In this document: one piece after another, positions 7,188 to 16,405 of the stretch
How positions within the stretch are numbered: the first letter of the stretch is position 1
How the letters are laid out: each line of letters opens with the position of its first letter
Assembly (NCBI GenBank): GCA_016793775.1
Contig: JAEULK010000092.1
Location: 118,549-182,548, forward strand
Reading direction: 5' to 3'
Origin: Sphingopyxis sp.
Lineage (GTDB): Bacteria > Pseudomonadota > Alphaproteobacteria > Sphingomonadales > Sphingomonadaceae
Length of the DNA stretch: 64,000 nucleotides
Position numbers and translations under genes: made by a program
Notes under the pieces: generated by a model
Databases searched by the model: none
Told to the model about the DNA's origin: nothing
Seen by the model: only the letters and a program-made list of their open reading frames with translations

Positions 7188-9385
7188 GCCAGCAACGCCT
7201 TCGCGGCGGCGTAGATGCTGTCGCGGCTCGGCAGGGTCAGTGTCGCGGCCCTTCCGAGCGGGATGAAGCTGTCGTCGGCGGCAATCCGCTTCAGCTTCTT
7301 CTCGGGCACGCGCTCCACGAAACTCGCCATCAGCGCCTCGCTCTGCGAGCCGGTGATGCGACATTCGTCGACGATCAGGATGCGTTTCGCGTCGCCGACC
7401 GCCGCGACAAGCTTGTCCTCGTCGACCGGGCCGAGCCAGCGCAGGTCGATCACGCGCGCCTTCACCCCGTCGGCGGCGAGCAGCTTTTCGGCCTGCCGCG
7501 AGAGATAAGTGCCGTTGCCATAGGTGACGATCGCGAGGTCGCTGCCGTCGCCATGGATACCGACGTCGCCGAAGGCGATCGGCGCGCCGTCGCCGGGCGC
7601 CTCATAGACGCTGGTCCACAGGCCGTCGCCTTCGTCGTGCAGGTCGCGCGTCATGTAGAGCGCGATGGGTTCGACGAAAACGACCACCCGTTGTTCCTCG
7701 CGGGCCAGCCGCACGCATTCGCGCAGCATCGCCACCGCATCGCGGCCATTCGACGGCACCGCGAGGATCACCCCCGGAATATCGCGGAAAACCGCGAGGC
7801 TGTTGTCGTTGTGGAAATGGCCGCCAAAGCCCTTCTGGTACCCTAGCCCCGCGATGCGGATCACCATCGGGTTGGTATATTGCCCGTTCGAGAAGAAGCT
7901 GAGCGTCGCCGCCTCACCGCGGATCTGGTCCTCGGCATTGTGGACATAGGCGAGGAACTGGATTTCGGGCATCGGGGTGAAGCCGTTATGCGCCATGCCG
8001 ATCGCGAGGCCGAGGATCGCCTGTTCGTCGAGCAGGGTGTTGATCACGCGCGACGAGCCGAAGCGCTGGTGGAGCTTCGCGGTGACGTTGTAGACACCGC
8101 CCTTCGGCCCGACATCCTCGCCCATGACGGCGATTTCCTTATGCGCGAGCATCAGGTCGGCGAGCGCCCAGCTGAGCAGCCGCGCCATGTGCATCGGCTT
8201 GTCCATCTGCCCCGCGTCGCTGCCGAACATCGCCTTGCGGTCCTCGGCCGAGGGGGTGTTGGGGCGCACCACTTCGCGCTTGGGCGGGACGAGGCTGGCC
8301 ATCACATGCGTCGGCGTGGTGATCTTGGGGCGCAGGATCGCCGCCTCGGCCTGCCGCGCGAGCGTCGCGCCGATCTCTTCATAGGCCTCGGCGATTTCGG
8401 CCGGGGTCATCCATCCCTGCTGCGACATCAGCGCCGCGCCCTTCAGCAGCGGGTCGCGCGCTTCGTCCGATTCGATCAGCGCCTTCGGCAGATAGGCGCC
8501 CTGCACGTCCGATCCCGCATGGCCGTAAAGGCGCACCGTCGCCATATGGAGGAACACCGGTTTGCGCGTGCGGCGCGCATAGTCGGCGGCCTCTTTCGCC
8601 CCGGCAAAAGCCGAGGCGAGGTCGGTGCCGTCGCACTGGATATAGTGGAGGCCGGCGCGGTGGCGGAATTGCGCCTCGATCCAGCCCGTCGGGGTGCGGG
8701 TCGAAATGCCGATGCCATTATCCTCGCACAGGAAGATGAGCGGCATCGGCGAACCCTGGAACGCCGCCCAGCCCGCGGTGTTGAACGCGCCCTGCGCGGT
8801 CGAATGATTGGCCGAGGCATCGCCGAAGCTGGTCAGGACCACCGCGTCGTCGGGTAGCGGCAGATCCTTCATCCCCTGCCGCCGCGCGAGGCCGATCGAG
8901 AAGGCGGCGCCGACCGCTTTCGGCAGGTGCGAAGCAATCGTCGAGGTCTGCGGCGGGATGGCGAGCGGTTTCGAGCCGATCACCTTGTGACGGCCGCCCG
9001 AAATCGGATCCTCGGATGAGGCCGCGAAGCTCAGCAGCATGTCCCAGGTCGCGGTTTCGCCGGGCAATTGCCGCGCGCGGTGGAGCTGGAAGGCGTTGGA
9101 GCGATAATGGAGGAAAGCCATGTCGGTGATGCGCAGCGCCGCCGCGACCGCGGCATTGCCTTCGTGCCCCGACGATCCGATCGTATAAAAACCCTCGCCG
9201 CGCGCCTGAAGATGGCGCGACAGCCGGTCCATCTGGCGGCTGGTCAGCTGCGACAGAAAGATGTCGGTCGCCGCGGCGCGCGAAAGCCCGGCGGCCTGCG
9301 GATCGGGCGCGTCGGCGCGATCGGGCAGCCGCCCTTCGGCCAGGGCGACGAGGAATTTTTCATGTACCGCTTGAGCCGCGTCCAC
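7184..9385 (-). CDS. Fused alpha-beta E1 of a 2-oxoacid dehydrogenase (TPP-dependent)
   Basis: 733 aa from the GTG at 9385. The N-terminal half is an E1-alpha domain with the thiamine diphosphate motif GDASANHSTAQG...EDNGIGIS. The C-terminal half is an E1-beta domain (MGEDVGPKGGVYNVT, LDEQAILGLAIGMAHNGF, ITGSQSEALM). Such fusions act on branched-chain 2-oxoacids or pyruvate, passing an acyl group to a lipoyl carrier. No E2 or E3 gene is nearby; the coupled partner is an acyltransferase instead. I chose the GTG because GGGAG lies seven bases upstream and a minus-strand TATAAT at 9449-9454 precedes it. ATGs at 9460 and 9472 would lie upstream of that -10 element. Confidence 0.88.
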   Translation of the reverse strand: MDAAQAVHEKFLVALAEGRLPDRADAPDPQAAGLSRAAATDIFLSQLTSRQMDRLSRHLQARGEGFYTIGSSGHEGNAAVAAALRITDMAFLHYRSNAFQLHRARQLPGETATWDMLLSFAASSEDPISGGRHKVIGSKPLAIPPQTSTIASHLPKAVGAAFSIGLARRQGMKDLPLPDDAVVLTSFGDASANHSTAQGAFNTAGWAAFQGSPMPLIFLCEDNGIGISTRTPTGWIEAQFRHRAGLHYIQCDGTDLASAFAGAKEAADYARRTRKPVFLHMATVRLYGHAGSDVQGAYLPKALIESDEARDPLLKGAALMSQQGWMTPAEIAEAYEEIGATLARQAEAAILRPKITTPTHVMASLVPPKREVVRPNTPSAEDRKAMFGSDAGQMDKPMHMARLLSWALADLMLAHKEIAVMGEDVGPKGGVYNVTAKLHQRFGSSRVINTLLDEQAILGLAIGMAHNGFTPMPEIQFLAYVHNAEDQIRGEAATLSFFSNGQYTNPMVIRIAGLGYQKGFGGHFHNDNSLAVFRDIPGVILAVPSNGRDAVAMLRECVRLAREEQRVVVFVEPIALYMTRDLHDEGDGLWTSVYEAPGDGAPIAFGDVGIHGDGSDLAIVTYGNGTYLSRQAEKLLAADGVKARVIDLRWLGPVDEDKLVAAVGDAKRILIVDECRITGSQSEALMASFVERVPEKKLKRIAADDSFIPLGRAATLTLPSRDSIYAAAKALLA

Positions 9386-9448
9386 GCTGGCACTCCCATC
9401 TTCGTTTCGTTGCGGGTGCAACGATCGGTCGCCCCGTCGCGGCGCGCT

Positions 9449-9454
9449 ATTATA
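9449..9454 (-). promoter_or_regulatory. -10 element (TATAAT) for the E1-acyltransferase operon
   Basis: The minus strand reads TATAAT here, about 64 bases before the GTG start at 9385. Transcription would begin near 9442. No good -35 hexamer is visible at 16-18 bases, so the promoter may need an activator. Confidence 0.4.
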
Positions 9455-9479
9455 GGGCATCCCGGCGCGCAAGCATCTC

Positions 9480-9517
9480 TTGCCATGGCGCCCGCGGGCG
9501 CGCTACCACCATGGCAA
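9480..9517. promoter_or_regulatory. Perfect inverted repeat in divergent promoter region
   Basis: TTGCCATGG (9480-9488) is exactly mirrored by CCATGGCAA (9509-9517). The 20-base spacer contains a second palindrome, CGCCCGCGGGCG (9489-9500). It lies between the divergent E1 operon and the DUF4129 operon, upstream of the E1 -10. This is a plausible operator for a dimeric regulator; the candidate regulator is unknown. Confidence 0.4.
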
Positions 9518-9548
9518 TGATCGACCGGGGCGGAAGCTTTATTTCAAG

Positions 9549-10265
9549 ATGATATCGCTGTGGATCGCCCAGGCGTCGGTCGCTGCCGAACCGCCGAGCG
9601 CCGAGGCCGGCGCGAGCGGCGGCTGGCTCATCGATCCCGAACTCGTCGGGCCGAGCTATACCCAGACGATGGCGGGCGACACGATCCAGACCGCTTTCCC
9701 GCCGCCGCCGCCGGTGCCCGAAACCCCCGCCTGGCTGAAGGCGATCGACGAGGCGATCCGCGACTTCTTCAACTGGAGCGCGCCCGCGGGCAAGCCCTTG
9801 CTGTGGATCGGCGCGGTCCTGCTCGTGCTTCTCCTCCTCTATCTGTTCGTGCCCGCTTTCGCGGCGTGGGTCGACGACCTGCGCTTTCGCCGCAAGCGCA
9901 AGGGCATGGAAGACGAGGCCGACCTGGTCGGGCAGGCCGAAGCCGGCGCCGCGCGCGCGCTGCTCGCCGAGGCCGACGCGCTCGCCGCCGCCGGGCGTTT
10001 CGCCGAAGCGACGCATCTGCTGCTCTATCGCAGCGTCGAGGATATCGAGGGCCGCCGCCCGGGGCTGGTCAAGCCCGCGATGACATCGCGCGACCTCGCC
10101 GTGGCGCACGACCTGCCCGCGGTGGCGCGCGAGGCGTTCAGCCGCATCGCGCGCGCGGTCGAGATCAGCCTGTTCGGCGGGCGGGCCATCGACGCGTCGG
10201 CATGGGAACAATGCCGGAGCGCCTATGCCGAGATGACCGTGCCAAAGAATTGGGCGCGCGCATGA
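9549..10265 (+). CDS. DUF4129-type membrane protein, first gene of MoxR/DUF58 operon
   Basis: 238 aa. A proline-rich segment (PPPPPVPETPAW) precedes one strong transmembrane helix (LLWIGAVLLVLLLLYLFVPA). A cytoplasmic-type helical domain follows, with the pattern LAEADALAAAGRFAEATHLL and SRDLA that I recognise from DUF4129 proteins linked to MoxR clusters. The chosen ATG is only weakly supported by GGAAG 12 bases upstream. It overlaps the next gene by ATGA. The biochemical role is unknown; it probably anchors or modulates the MoxR machinery at the inner membrane. Confidence 0.72.
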   Translation: MISLWIAQASVAAEPPSAEAGASGGWLIDPELVGPSYTQTMAGDTIQTAFPPPPPVPETPAWLKAIDEAIRDFFNWSAPAGKPLLWIGAVLLVLLLLYLFVPAFAAWVDDLRFRRKRKGMEDEADLVGQAEAGAARALLAEADALAAAGRFAEATHLLLYRSVEDIEGRRPGLVKPAMTSRDLAVAHDLPAVAREAFSRIARAVEISLFGGRAIDASAWEQCRSAYAEMTVPKNWARA

Positions 10266-11497
10266 GCGGCACCGAAACCGGCGAGAACGGCTTCAATCCG
10301 CGGCTGATTGCCGGCATGGTCGTGGTCGGCATCATCGCCTTCATCGCTTTGTTGGCGCTCGTCGCGCTGGGGCCGCAGATCGGCAAGGGCAATGACGGTG
10401 GCGGCCACGCGCTGTCGAAGGCGGCGCCGGGCTATGCCGGCATCATCGACCTGATCGAACGGTCGGGCGCCACGGTCGAGATACGGCGCAAGGCCGAGCC
10501 CTATCGCTACGACGATTATGAGCCGCTGATCGTGCTGACCCCGACCCACCGCACCCGGCCCGAGGAAATCGCCGAACTGATGGGTGCCGCCGGCGGCGCG
10601 TCGGTGCTGGTCGTGCTGCCCAAATGGGAGGCCGGGCGCGTCCCCGGCACCGACACCAAGCCCGGCTGGGTCAGCGCGGGTTACTCGATGACGCCGCCCG
10701 ACAAATTGCTGCCGGCCGAGCGGTTCGGCACGGTTGACATCCGCGCCGACAAGGCGAAGGCGGGGCCCGCGCCGGCGTGGCTCGCTGGGCGCGACGTGTC
10801 GCTGGCGCTGCCCGCGAATGTCCAGACGATCGCCGGCGACGAGATCGAGACCCTCGCCGCCGGACCCGGCGGCGGCGCGGTGCTGGGGCGCGCGAAATCG
10901 CGTGATTATTATGTCCTCGCCGACCCCGACCTGATCAACAATTTCGCCTTCGCCACAAAGGACGGCGCGCGCACCGCCGCAAGGTTGATCGACGCGATCG
11001 CCGAGGATGCCGATGCCGACGGGCTGGCGTTCGACGTGACGCTCAACGGGCTGGGCGGGGGCAGGTCGCTGCTGCGCTTCGCCTTTGTGCCGCCGTTCAT
11101 CGGCATCACCCTGTGCCTGATCGCCGCCGGGCTGTTCGCTTTGTGGCAGGCGTGGGCGCGCTTTGGTCCGGCGCTGAAGCCCGGGCGCGCGATCGCGGTG
11201 TCGAAAGCGGCGCTGATCGCCAACAGCGCCGACCTGATCAAGCAAGCGGGGCGCGAGCTCGAAGGCGCCGACTCCTATGTCGCCAGCCTGCGTGCGGCTA
11301 TCGCGCGGCGGCTGCACGCCCCCGCGGGACTCGACGCCGCAGCGACCGACCGCTGGATCGACCGGCATCTGCCGCCCGGCGGCAACCTCTTCTCCTCGCT
11401 CGCGCGGCGCTTGCCGCTGGCGCGCAACACGCATGAATTCCTCGCCGACGCGCAGGCGCTCCACGACATCAGGAAGGACTTAATCCGTGACAGCTAA
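10262..11497 (+). CDS. DUF4350 domain membrane protein
   Basis: 411 aa. One transmembrane helix near residues 15-37 ([18 protein letters not shown]) is followed by an extracytoplasmic domain ([23 protein letters not shown]) of the DUF4350 type. A second hydrophobic helix ([20 protein letters not shown]) and a cytoplasmic tail close the protein. It overlaps the DUF4129 gene by four bases and runs 11 bases into the MoxR gene. Function unknown; it belongs with the operon downstream. Confidence 0.75.
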   Translation: MSGTETGENGFNPRLIAGMVVVGIIAFIALLALVALGPQIGKGNDGGGHALSKAAPGYAGIIDLIERSGATVEIRRKAEPYRYDDYEPLIVLTPTHRTRPEEIAELMGAAGGASVLVVLPKWEAGRVPGTDTKPGWVSAGYSMTPPDKLLPAERFGTVDIRADKAKAGPAPAWLAGRDVSLALPANVQTIAGDEIETLAAGPGGGAVLGRAKSRDYYVLADPDLINNFAFATKDGARTAARLIDAIAEDADADGLAFDVTLNGLGGGRSLLRFAFVPPFIGITLCLIAAGLFALWQAWARFGPALKPGRAIAVSKAALIANSADLIKQAGRELEGADSYVASLRAAIARRLHAPAGLDAAATDRWIDRHLPPGGNLFSSLARRLPLARNTHEFLADAQALHDIRKDLIRDS

Positions 11498-12479
11498 TCC
11501 CACAGAAACGGGAAATGGGGCAAAAGGAGTCGAGAGCGTCCAGGCGCTCGGCGCCGCGATCGACGCCGAGGTCGCCAAGGCGGTGTTCGGGCAGCAGCCG
11601 CTGACCCGCATGGTGACGATCGCGCTGCTCGCGGGCGGCCATGTGCTGCTCGAAGGGCCGCCGGGGACGGCCAAGACGCTGCTGGCGCAGGCCTTCGCCC
11701 GCGCGACGGGGCTTGATTTCGGGCGCATCCAGTTCACCCCCGACCTGATGCCCGGCGACATATTGGGTTCCAACCTGTTCAATTTCCAGACGTCGAGCTT
11801 CACGCTGACCAAGGGGCCGATCTTCACCGAGCTGCTGCTCGCCGACGAAATCAACCGCACCCCGCCGAAAACGCAGGCCGCCCTGCTCGAGGCGATGCAG
11901 GAACGGCGGGTGACGATCAACGGCGAGCCGCATGTCATGAGCCCGCGCTTCACCGTGCTCGCCACGCAGAATCCGATTGAGCAGCAGGGCGTCTATCCGC
12001 TGCCCGAGGCGCAGCTCGACCGTTTCCTGTTCAAGCTGGTCGTCGATTATCCCGATGCCGCCGAGGAGCGGCGCATCGTCGCCGAGCATGGCGGGCGCTT
12101 CAAAAGCCCCGCGGTCGCCGATTTCGGCGTGACCCCGGTCGCCGACGCGGCGACGATCGCCGCGGCGATCGATATCATCTCGAACGTCCGGCTGGCCGAC
12201 GAGATCGTCGATTATATCGTCCGGCTGATCCGCGCGACGCGCGAGAGCGCCGATCTGGAATGCGGTGCCTCCCCACGCGCCGCATCGCTGCTCGCGCGCG
12301 CCGCGAGCGCCGCGGCGGCACTCGACGGGCGCGACTATGTGATCCCCGACGATGTCCAGCGCCTCGCCGCCGGGGTGCTGCGCCACCGCGTCATCCTGTC
12401 GGCCGCCGCCGAGATCGAGGGCCGCAACGTCGAGCAGATCGTCGCGGCGCTGCTCGAACGGGAGGAAGTGCCCCGGTGA
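11487..12479 (+). CDS. MoxR family AAA+ ATPase
   Basis: 330 aa AAA+ ATPase of the MoxR group, presumed chaperone for assembling or activating partner proteins, often VWA-domain proteins. Walker A is GPPGTAKT (57-64), Walker B is LLLADEIN (116-123), and the family sequences [13 protein letters not shown]-like ([19 protein letters not shown]) and [20 protein letters not shown] are present. The start is GTG with AGGAAGGAC just upstream. It overlaps the previous gene by 11 bases and the DUF58 gene by four, placing it at the centre of the six-gene operon. Confidence 0.93.
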   Translation: MTANPTETGNGAKGVESVQALGAAIDAEVAKAVFGQQPLTRMVTIALLAGGHVLLEGPPGTAKTLLAQAFARATGLDFGRIQFTPDLMPGDILGSNLFNFQTSSFTLTKGPIFTELLLADEINRTPPKTQAALLEAMQERRVTINGEPHVMSPRFTVLATQNPIEQQGVYPLPEAQLDRFLFKLVVDYPDAAEERRIVAEHGGRFKSPAVADFGVTPVADAATIAAAIDIISNVRLADEIVDYIVRLIRATRESADLECGASPRAASLLARAASAAAALDGRDYVIPDDVQRLAAGVLRHRVILSAAAEIEGRNVEQIVAALLEREEVPR

Positions 12480-13807
12480 TCTACCCTACCCGGCTGACGA
12501 TCCTGTTGCTGCTCGCGGGTGCGCCCGTCGCGCTCGTGCTCGGGCTGATGCGGCCGGAGCTGTGGCTCGTCGCGCCGGGGTGGATCGGCTTCCTGATCGC
12601 CTGCTCGTTGATCGACGGCCTCGCCGGCCCGCATCCGCGCGCCCTGACGCTCGACACGCGCTTCCCGCATCAGGTCGGGGTCGGCGATCCGTTCGACCTT
12701 GAACTCATCGGCACGAGCGAACGCGGCGTGCCGCGCCGCGCGGAGATCGCGCTGGCGGTCGACGAACGGCTCGCGGTCGGCGGGCGGCTGTCGGACGAGA
12801 TGCGCGCTGCGGCGGGCGGGGACGGCATGGGGCAGGCGCTGGTCCGCACATTGTCGCTCGCGGCTTCGCGGCGCGGCAATGCCATGATCGAGGCGGCCTG
12901 GATCCGCTGGCGCGGGCCGCTCGGGCTGGTGTGGAAGCAGCGCAAATTTGTCGTCGATGGCAGCATCGCGGTGGTCCCCAGCCTGCGCGCGGTGACCGAG
13001 GAGGGGCGCCGCCTGTTCCAGCGCAACAGCTGGTTCGGGCTGCGCCAGCAGCGGATGCGCGGCGAGGGCGCCGAGTTCGAGGCGCTCGCCGAGTTTCAGC
13101 CGGGCATGGACCGGCGCGCGATCGACTGGAACGCGTCGGCGCGCCATATCAAGCTGTTCGCCAAGGAATATCGCGTCGAGCGCGACAATCGCGTCGTGGT
13201 GGCGATCGATGCCGGGCGGACGATGGCCGAGCCCGTCGGTGGCATGCCGCGCGTCGATCGCGCGGTGTCGGCGGCGCTGCTGCTCGCCTATGTCGGGCTG
13301 AAGATGAACGACCGCGTGAGCCTTTTCTCCTTCGCCGCCAAGCCGCAGGCGATGACCCCCGCCTATATGCACACGCAGGATTTCCCGGCGCTGCAGCGCG
13401 CCGCGAGCCTGATCGACTATGCGCCGGTCGAGAGCAATTTCACCCTCGCGCTGACCACGCTGTCGGCGCAGCTCAACCGCCGCTCGCTGATCATCCTGTT
13501 CACCGAATTCACCGACGCGACCAGCGCCGATCTGATGATCCGCGCCGCCGGCCGGCTGGTCAAGAAGCACCGTCTGCTGTTCGTGGTGCTCAAGGACGAG
13601 GAGCTGGAGAGCGAGGAAAAGCGCCGCCCCGAAAGCGCCGCCGACGTGACGCGCTCGAACGTGGCGGCGGCGATGCTGCGCGACCGGCAATTGGTGATCG
13701 CGCGGCTGGTACGGCTCGGCGCCGATGTGTTCGAAGTGCCCGCCGACGCGATGGCCGGCGGGGTGATCGACGCCTATCTGGGCATCAAGCGCGAGGGCAG
13801 CCTGTGA
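12476..13807 (+). CDS. DUF58 (VWA-like) protein, MoxR partner
   Basis: 443 aa. Two hydrophobic helices at the N-terminus are followed by the DUF58 signature ([15 protein letters not shown]) and a von Willebrand A-like fold with a MIDAS-type start AIDAGRTM. The rest continues as a VWA domain ([27 protein letters not shown]). DUF58 proteins are classic MoxR partners. The GTG start overlaps the moxR stop (GTGA), with GGAGG 10 bases before. The stop in turn overlaps the next GTG by four bases. Confidence 0.88.
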   Translation: MIYPTRLTILLLLAGAPVALVLGLMRPELWLVAPGWIGFLIACSLIDGLAGPHPRALTLDTRFPHQVGVGDPFDLELIGTSERGVPRRAEIALAVDERLAVGGRLSDEMRAAAGGDGMGQALVRTLSLAASRRGNAMIEAAWIRWRGPLGLVWKQRKFVVDGSIAVVPSLRAVTEEGRRLFQRNSWFGLRQQRMRGEGAEFEALAEFQPGMDRRAIDWNASARHIKLFAKEYRVERDNRVVVAIDAGRTMAEPVGGMPRVDRAVSAALLLAYVGLKMNDRVSLFSFAAKPQAMTPAYMHTQDFPALQRAASLIDYAPVESNFTLALTTLSAQLNRRSLIILFTEFTDATSADLMIRAAGRLVKKHRLLFVVLKDEELESEEKRRPESAADVTRSNVAAAMLRDRQLVIARLVRLGADVFEVPADAMAGGVIDAYLGIKREGSL

Positions 13808-14844
13808 TCGTGCCCGTCGCCGCCGCCGCCGCGCTCGACGCGCCCGCCTTTTCGACCAGCCGCTTTCGCGCCGAGCGCGAGGCCGACTGGATCGCCTTCG
13901 ACGCGCTGCTCACCCGGCTCGAAAAGCGCGGCGCCAAGGGGCTGTCGAGCGAGGAATTGCTCCAGCTCCCCGTCCTCTATCGCGCCACCCTGTCGTCGCT
14001 GTCGATCGCGCGCGCGACCAGCCTCGACAAGGCGCTGCTCGCCCATCTCGAGGCGCTGTCGATGCGCGGCTATTTCCTGATCTATGGCGTGCGCCAGTCG
14101 CGCTTCGACCGGATGAAGCGCTTTTTCACCCGCGACTGGCCGCTGGCGGTGCAGGCGGTGTGGAAAGAGACGCTGATCATCGCGCTGATCATCGTCCTCG
14201 GCGGACTGACGAGCTGGCTGCTCGTCACCAACCAGCCCGAATGGTATTATAATTTCGTCGATGAGGGCCTGGCGGGCGGGCGCGACCCGCGCGCGACCGC
14301 CGAGTTCCTGCAATCGACGATCGGCCATGGCAAGGCCGCGACCGACGAGGGTAGCGGCGCGCTGCACGTCTTCGCGACCTTCCTTTTCACCCACAACAGC
14401 GGCGTGTCGATCATGTCCTTCGCTTTGGGTTTCGCCTTCGGCATCCCGACGATGATGCTCGAATTCTATCAGGGGATCAGCCTGGGCGCGATGATCGCGG
14501 TCTTCACCGGCAAGGGGCTGGGTTATGATTTCGGCGGCTGGCTGTTCATCCACGGCACCACCGAGCTCTTCGCCGCCGCGCTGTCGGGCGCGGCCGGGCT
14601 GCGTATCGGCGGCGCGGTCGTCTTTCCCGGCGCGCGCAGCCGCCTGCAGGCGGCGTCGGACGCCGGACGCACTGCGGGCAAGGTGATGGTGGGCGTCATC
14701 CTGATGCTCCTCGTCGCCGGGCTGCTCGAAGGCTTCGGGCGCCAGCTGATCACCGATACGGTGATGCGATATGGCATCGGCACCGCGATGCTGCTGTTCT
14801 GGCTGGCTTATTATTACCTTCCGCGGCGGAGCGCCGCGACATGA
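13804..14844 (+). CDS. Stage II sporulation protein M-like membrane protein (SpoIIM/DUF95)
   Basis: 346 aa integral membrane protein. A soluble N-terminal helical part of about 115 residues is followed by membrane helices including WKETLIIALIIVLGGLTSWL. SpoIIM-type motifs are present: FLFTHNSGVSIMSFALGFAFG and WLFIHGTTELFA. In non-sporulating bacteria this family occurs beside RDD and MoxR/DUF58 genes. The GTG start (GTGA overlap with DUF58) is chosen for the coupling, and the end overlaps the RDD gene by ATGA. The role is unknown. Confidence 0.86.
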   Translation: MIVPVAAAAALDAPAFSTSRFRAEREADWIAFDALLTRLEKRGAKGLSSEELLQLPVLYRATLSSLSIARATSLDKALLAHLEALSMRGYFLIYGVRQSRFDRMKRFFTRDWPLAVQAVWKETLIIALIIVLGGLTSWLLVTNQPEWYYNFVDEGLAGGRDPRATAEFLQSTIGHGKAATDEGSGALHVFATFLFTHNSGVSIMSFALGFAFGIPTMMLEFYQGISLGAMIAVFTGKGLGYDFGGWLFIHGTTELFAAALSGAAGLRIGGAVVFPGARSRLQAASDAGRTAGKVMVGVILMLLVAGLLEGFGRQLITDTVMRYGIGTAMLLFWLAYYYLPRRSAAT

Positions 14845-15710
14845 GCGCTGCGGCCCATCTGAAACAGCGTGTCGCGCAAAAGGGCAAGGTCCGCCAGTTC
14901 ATCACTCCCGAGGGGGTCGACCTGGAGCTGAAGATCGCGAGTTCGGGGCTACGCCTCGGTGCGCTGATCGTCGATCTTAGCCTGATGTTGGTTGTACTGA
15001 TCTTCTTCGCACTTTTCCTAGATTGGATCGATGCGGCCGCGTCACGTGACGCCATTGAAATGGTTTGGCTGATCGGTTTTTTCGCGCTGCGCACCTTCTG
15101 GTTCATCGGATTCGAGCTGGGGCAGCGCGCCGCGACGCCCGGCAAGCGGCTGATGGGCATTCGCGTCGTCGCGCGCGACGGCGGGCGGCTGACCGCCGAC
15201 GCGGTGGTCGCGCGCAACCTGATCCGCGAACTCGAGCTGTTCCTGCCGCTGATGATGCTGGGCTTCGGCGCCAGCGAGGATACGGTGTCGGGGTGGACCG
15301 TGCTTGCCGGGGTGGCCTGGTCGCTGACACTCAGCCTGTTCCTGCTGTTCAACAAGGACCGGATGCGGATGGGCGACCTGATCGCCGGGACCTGGGTGGT
15401 GATGGCGCAGCGTTCGAAGCTCGACCGCGACATCGCCGCCGAGGCCGAGACGAGCGGGCCGATGGTCTTCACCGAGGCCGAGCTGTCGGTTTACGGCATT
15501 TTCGAGTTGCAGGAGCTCGAGCGGGTCTTGCGCATCCGCGAACCGCGCGCCATGCGCGAGGTCGCGGACACGATCCGCGCCAAGATCGGGCGGCCGGTGG
15601 CGGAGGAGGACGATGTCTTCCTGCTCTCTTACTACCGCCAGCTGAAAGCCCGGCTCGAACGCAAATTGCTGTTCGGCAAGCGGCGAGAGGATAAATATGC
15701 CAGCGACTGA
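14841..15710 (+). CDS. RDD family membrane protein
   Basis: 289 aa. A short cytoplasmic start leads into RDD helices (LRLGALIVDLSLMLVVLIFFAL), then the family sequence GQRAATPGKRLMGIRVVARDG and a third helix pair. The C-terminal 90 residues are hydrophilic and helical. RDD proteins are membrane proteins of largely unknown function; here it is the sixth and probably last gene of the MoxR operon. Its end overlaps the nitroreductase start by 14 bases, so readthrough into that gene is likely. Confidence 0.87.
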   Translation: MSAAAHLKQRVAQKGKVRQFITPEGVDLELKIASSGLRLGALIVDLSLMLVVLIFFALFLDWIDAAASRDAIEMVWLIGFFALRTFWFIGFELGQRAATPGKRLMGIRVVARDGGRLTADAVVARNLIRELELFLPLMMLGFGASEDTVSGWTVLAGVAWSLTLSLFLLFNKDRMRMGDLIAGTWVVMAQRSKLDRDIAAEAETSGPMVFTEAELSVYGIFELQELERVLRIREPRAMREVADTIRAKIGRPVAEEDDVFLLSYYRQLKARLERKLLFGKRREDKYASD

Positions 15711-16398
15711 CACCTTCGTGACTTCGGTGACCGACGCGCTGCACAAGCGCCGTTCGGTGCGCGCCTTTAAGGACCGCCCCGTCGATCCGGCGCTGCTCGC
15801 CGATATCTTCGCGGCGGCGCAGCGCGCGCCCTCCGGCGGCAACCTCCAGCCCTGGCAGGCGGTGGTGCTGGCGGGCGACGACTGGCAGGCGGTCAAGCAG
15901 GCGGTGGCGGCGCGCATCGCGCTGGGACGCGAGGGCTATCAACCCGAATATGACATCTATCCCAAGGGGCTGACCGATCCGTGGGAGACGCGGCGCTTCG
16001 GGGTGGGCGAGGGGCTGTATGCGGCGCTCGGCATCCCGCGCGAGGACAAGAAGGGCCGGCTGTCGCAGTTCATGAACAATTATACCGGCTTCGGCGCGCC
16101 GGTGATGCTGTTCCTCCATTGCTCGCGCATCATGGGGCCGCCGCAATGGTCCGACATGGGCATGTGGCTGCAATCGGTGATGCTGCTGCTCGTCGAACAT
16201 GGCCTCGCCAGTTGCCCGCAGGAATGCTGGGCGATGTATGGCGAAACGATCCGGCAAACGCTCGGCCTCGGCGACGACCAGATCCTCTTTACCGGCCTGG
16301 CGATCGGCTATGCCGACGACGATGCCGCCGTGAACCAATGGCCGGTGCCGCGCGTTGGCATCGACGAAGCGATAGAATTTCGGGGATTTGCCGCGTGA
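15697..16398 (+). CDS. Nitroreductase family FMN-dependent oxidoreductase
   Basis: 233 aa. The FMN-binding N-terminus KRRSVRAFKDRPVD and AAQRAPSGGNLQPW is typical of nitroreductases. The C-terminal GLAIGYADDD matches the family motif near the end. It reduces nitro or quinone compounds with NAD(P)H as a cytoplasmic dimer; the physiological substrate is unknown. The ATG has AGAGG upstream and lies inside the end of the RDD gene. The next gene starts eight bases after its stop. Confidence 0.9.
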   Translation: MPATDTFVTSVTDALHKRRSVRAFKDRPVDPALLADIFAAAQRAPSGGNLQPWQAVVLAGDDWQAVKQAVAARIALGREGYQPEYDIYPKGLTDPWETRRFGVGEGLYAALGIPREDKKGRLSQFMNNYTGFGAPVMLFLHCSRIMGPPQWSDMGMWLQSVMLLLVEHGLASCPQECWAMYGETIRQTLGLGDDQILFTGLAIGYADDDAAVNQWPVPRVGIDEAIEFRGFAA

Positions 16399-16405
16399 GC
16401 AGACC

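Noticed and set aside
9386-9472. ATG starts at 9460 and 9472 for the E1 gene
   Set aside because: They lie upstream of the TATAAT at 9449-9454 and have no Shine-Dalgarno, while the GTG at 9385 has GGGAG at good spacing.
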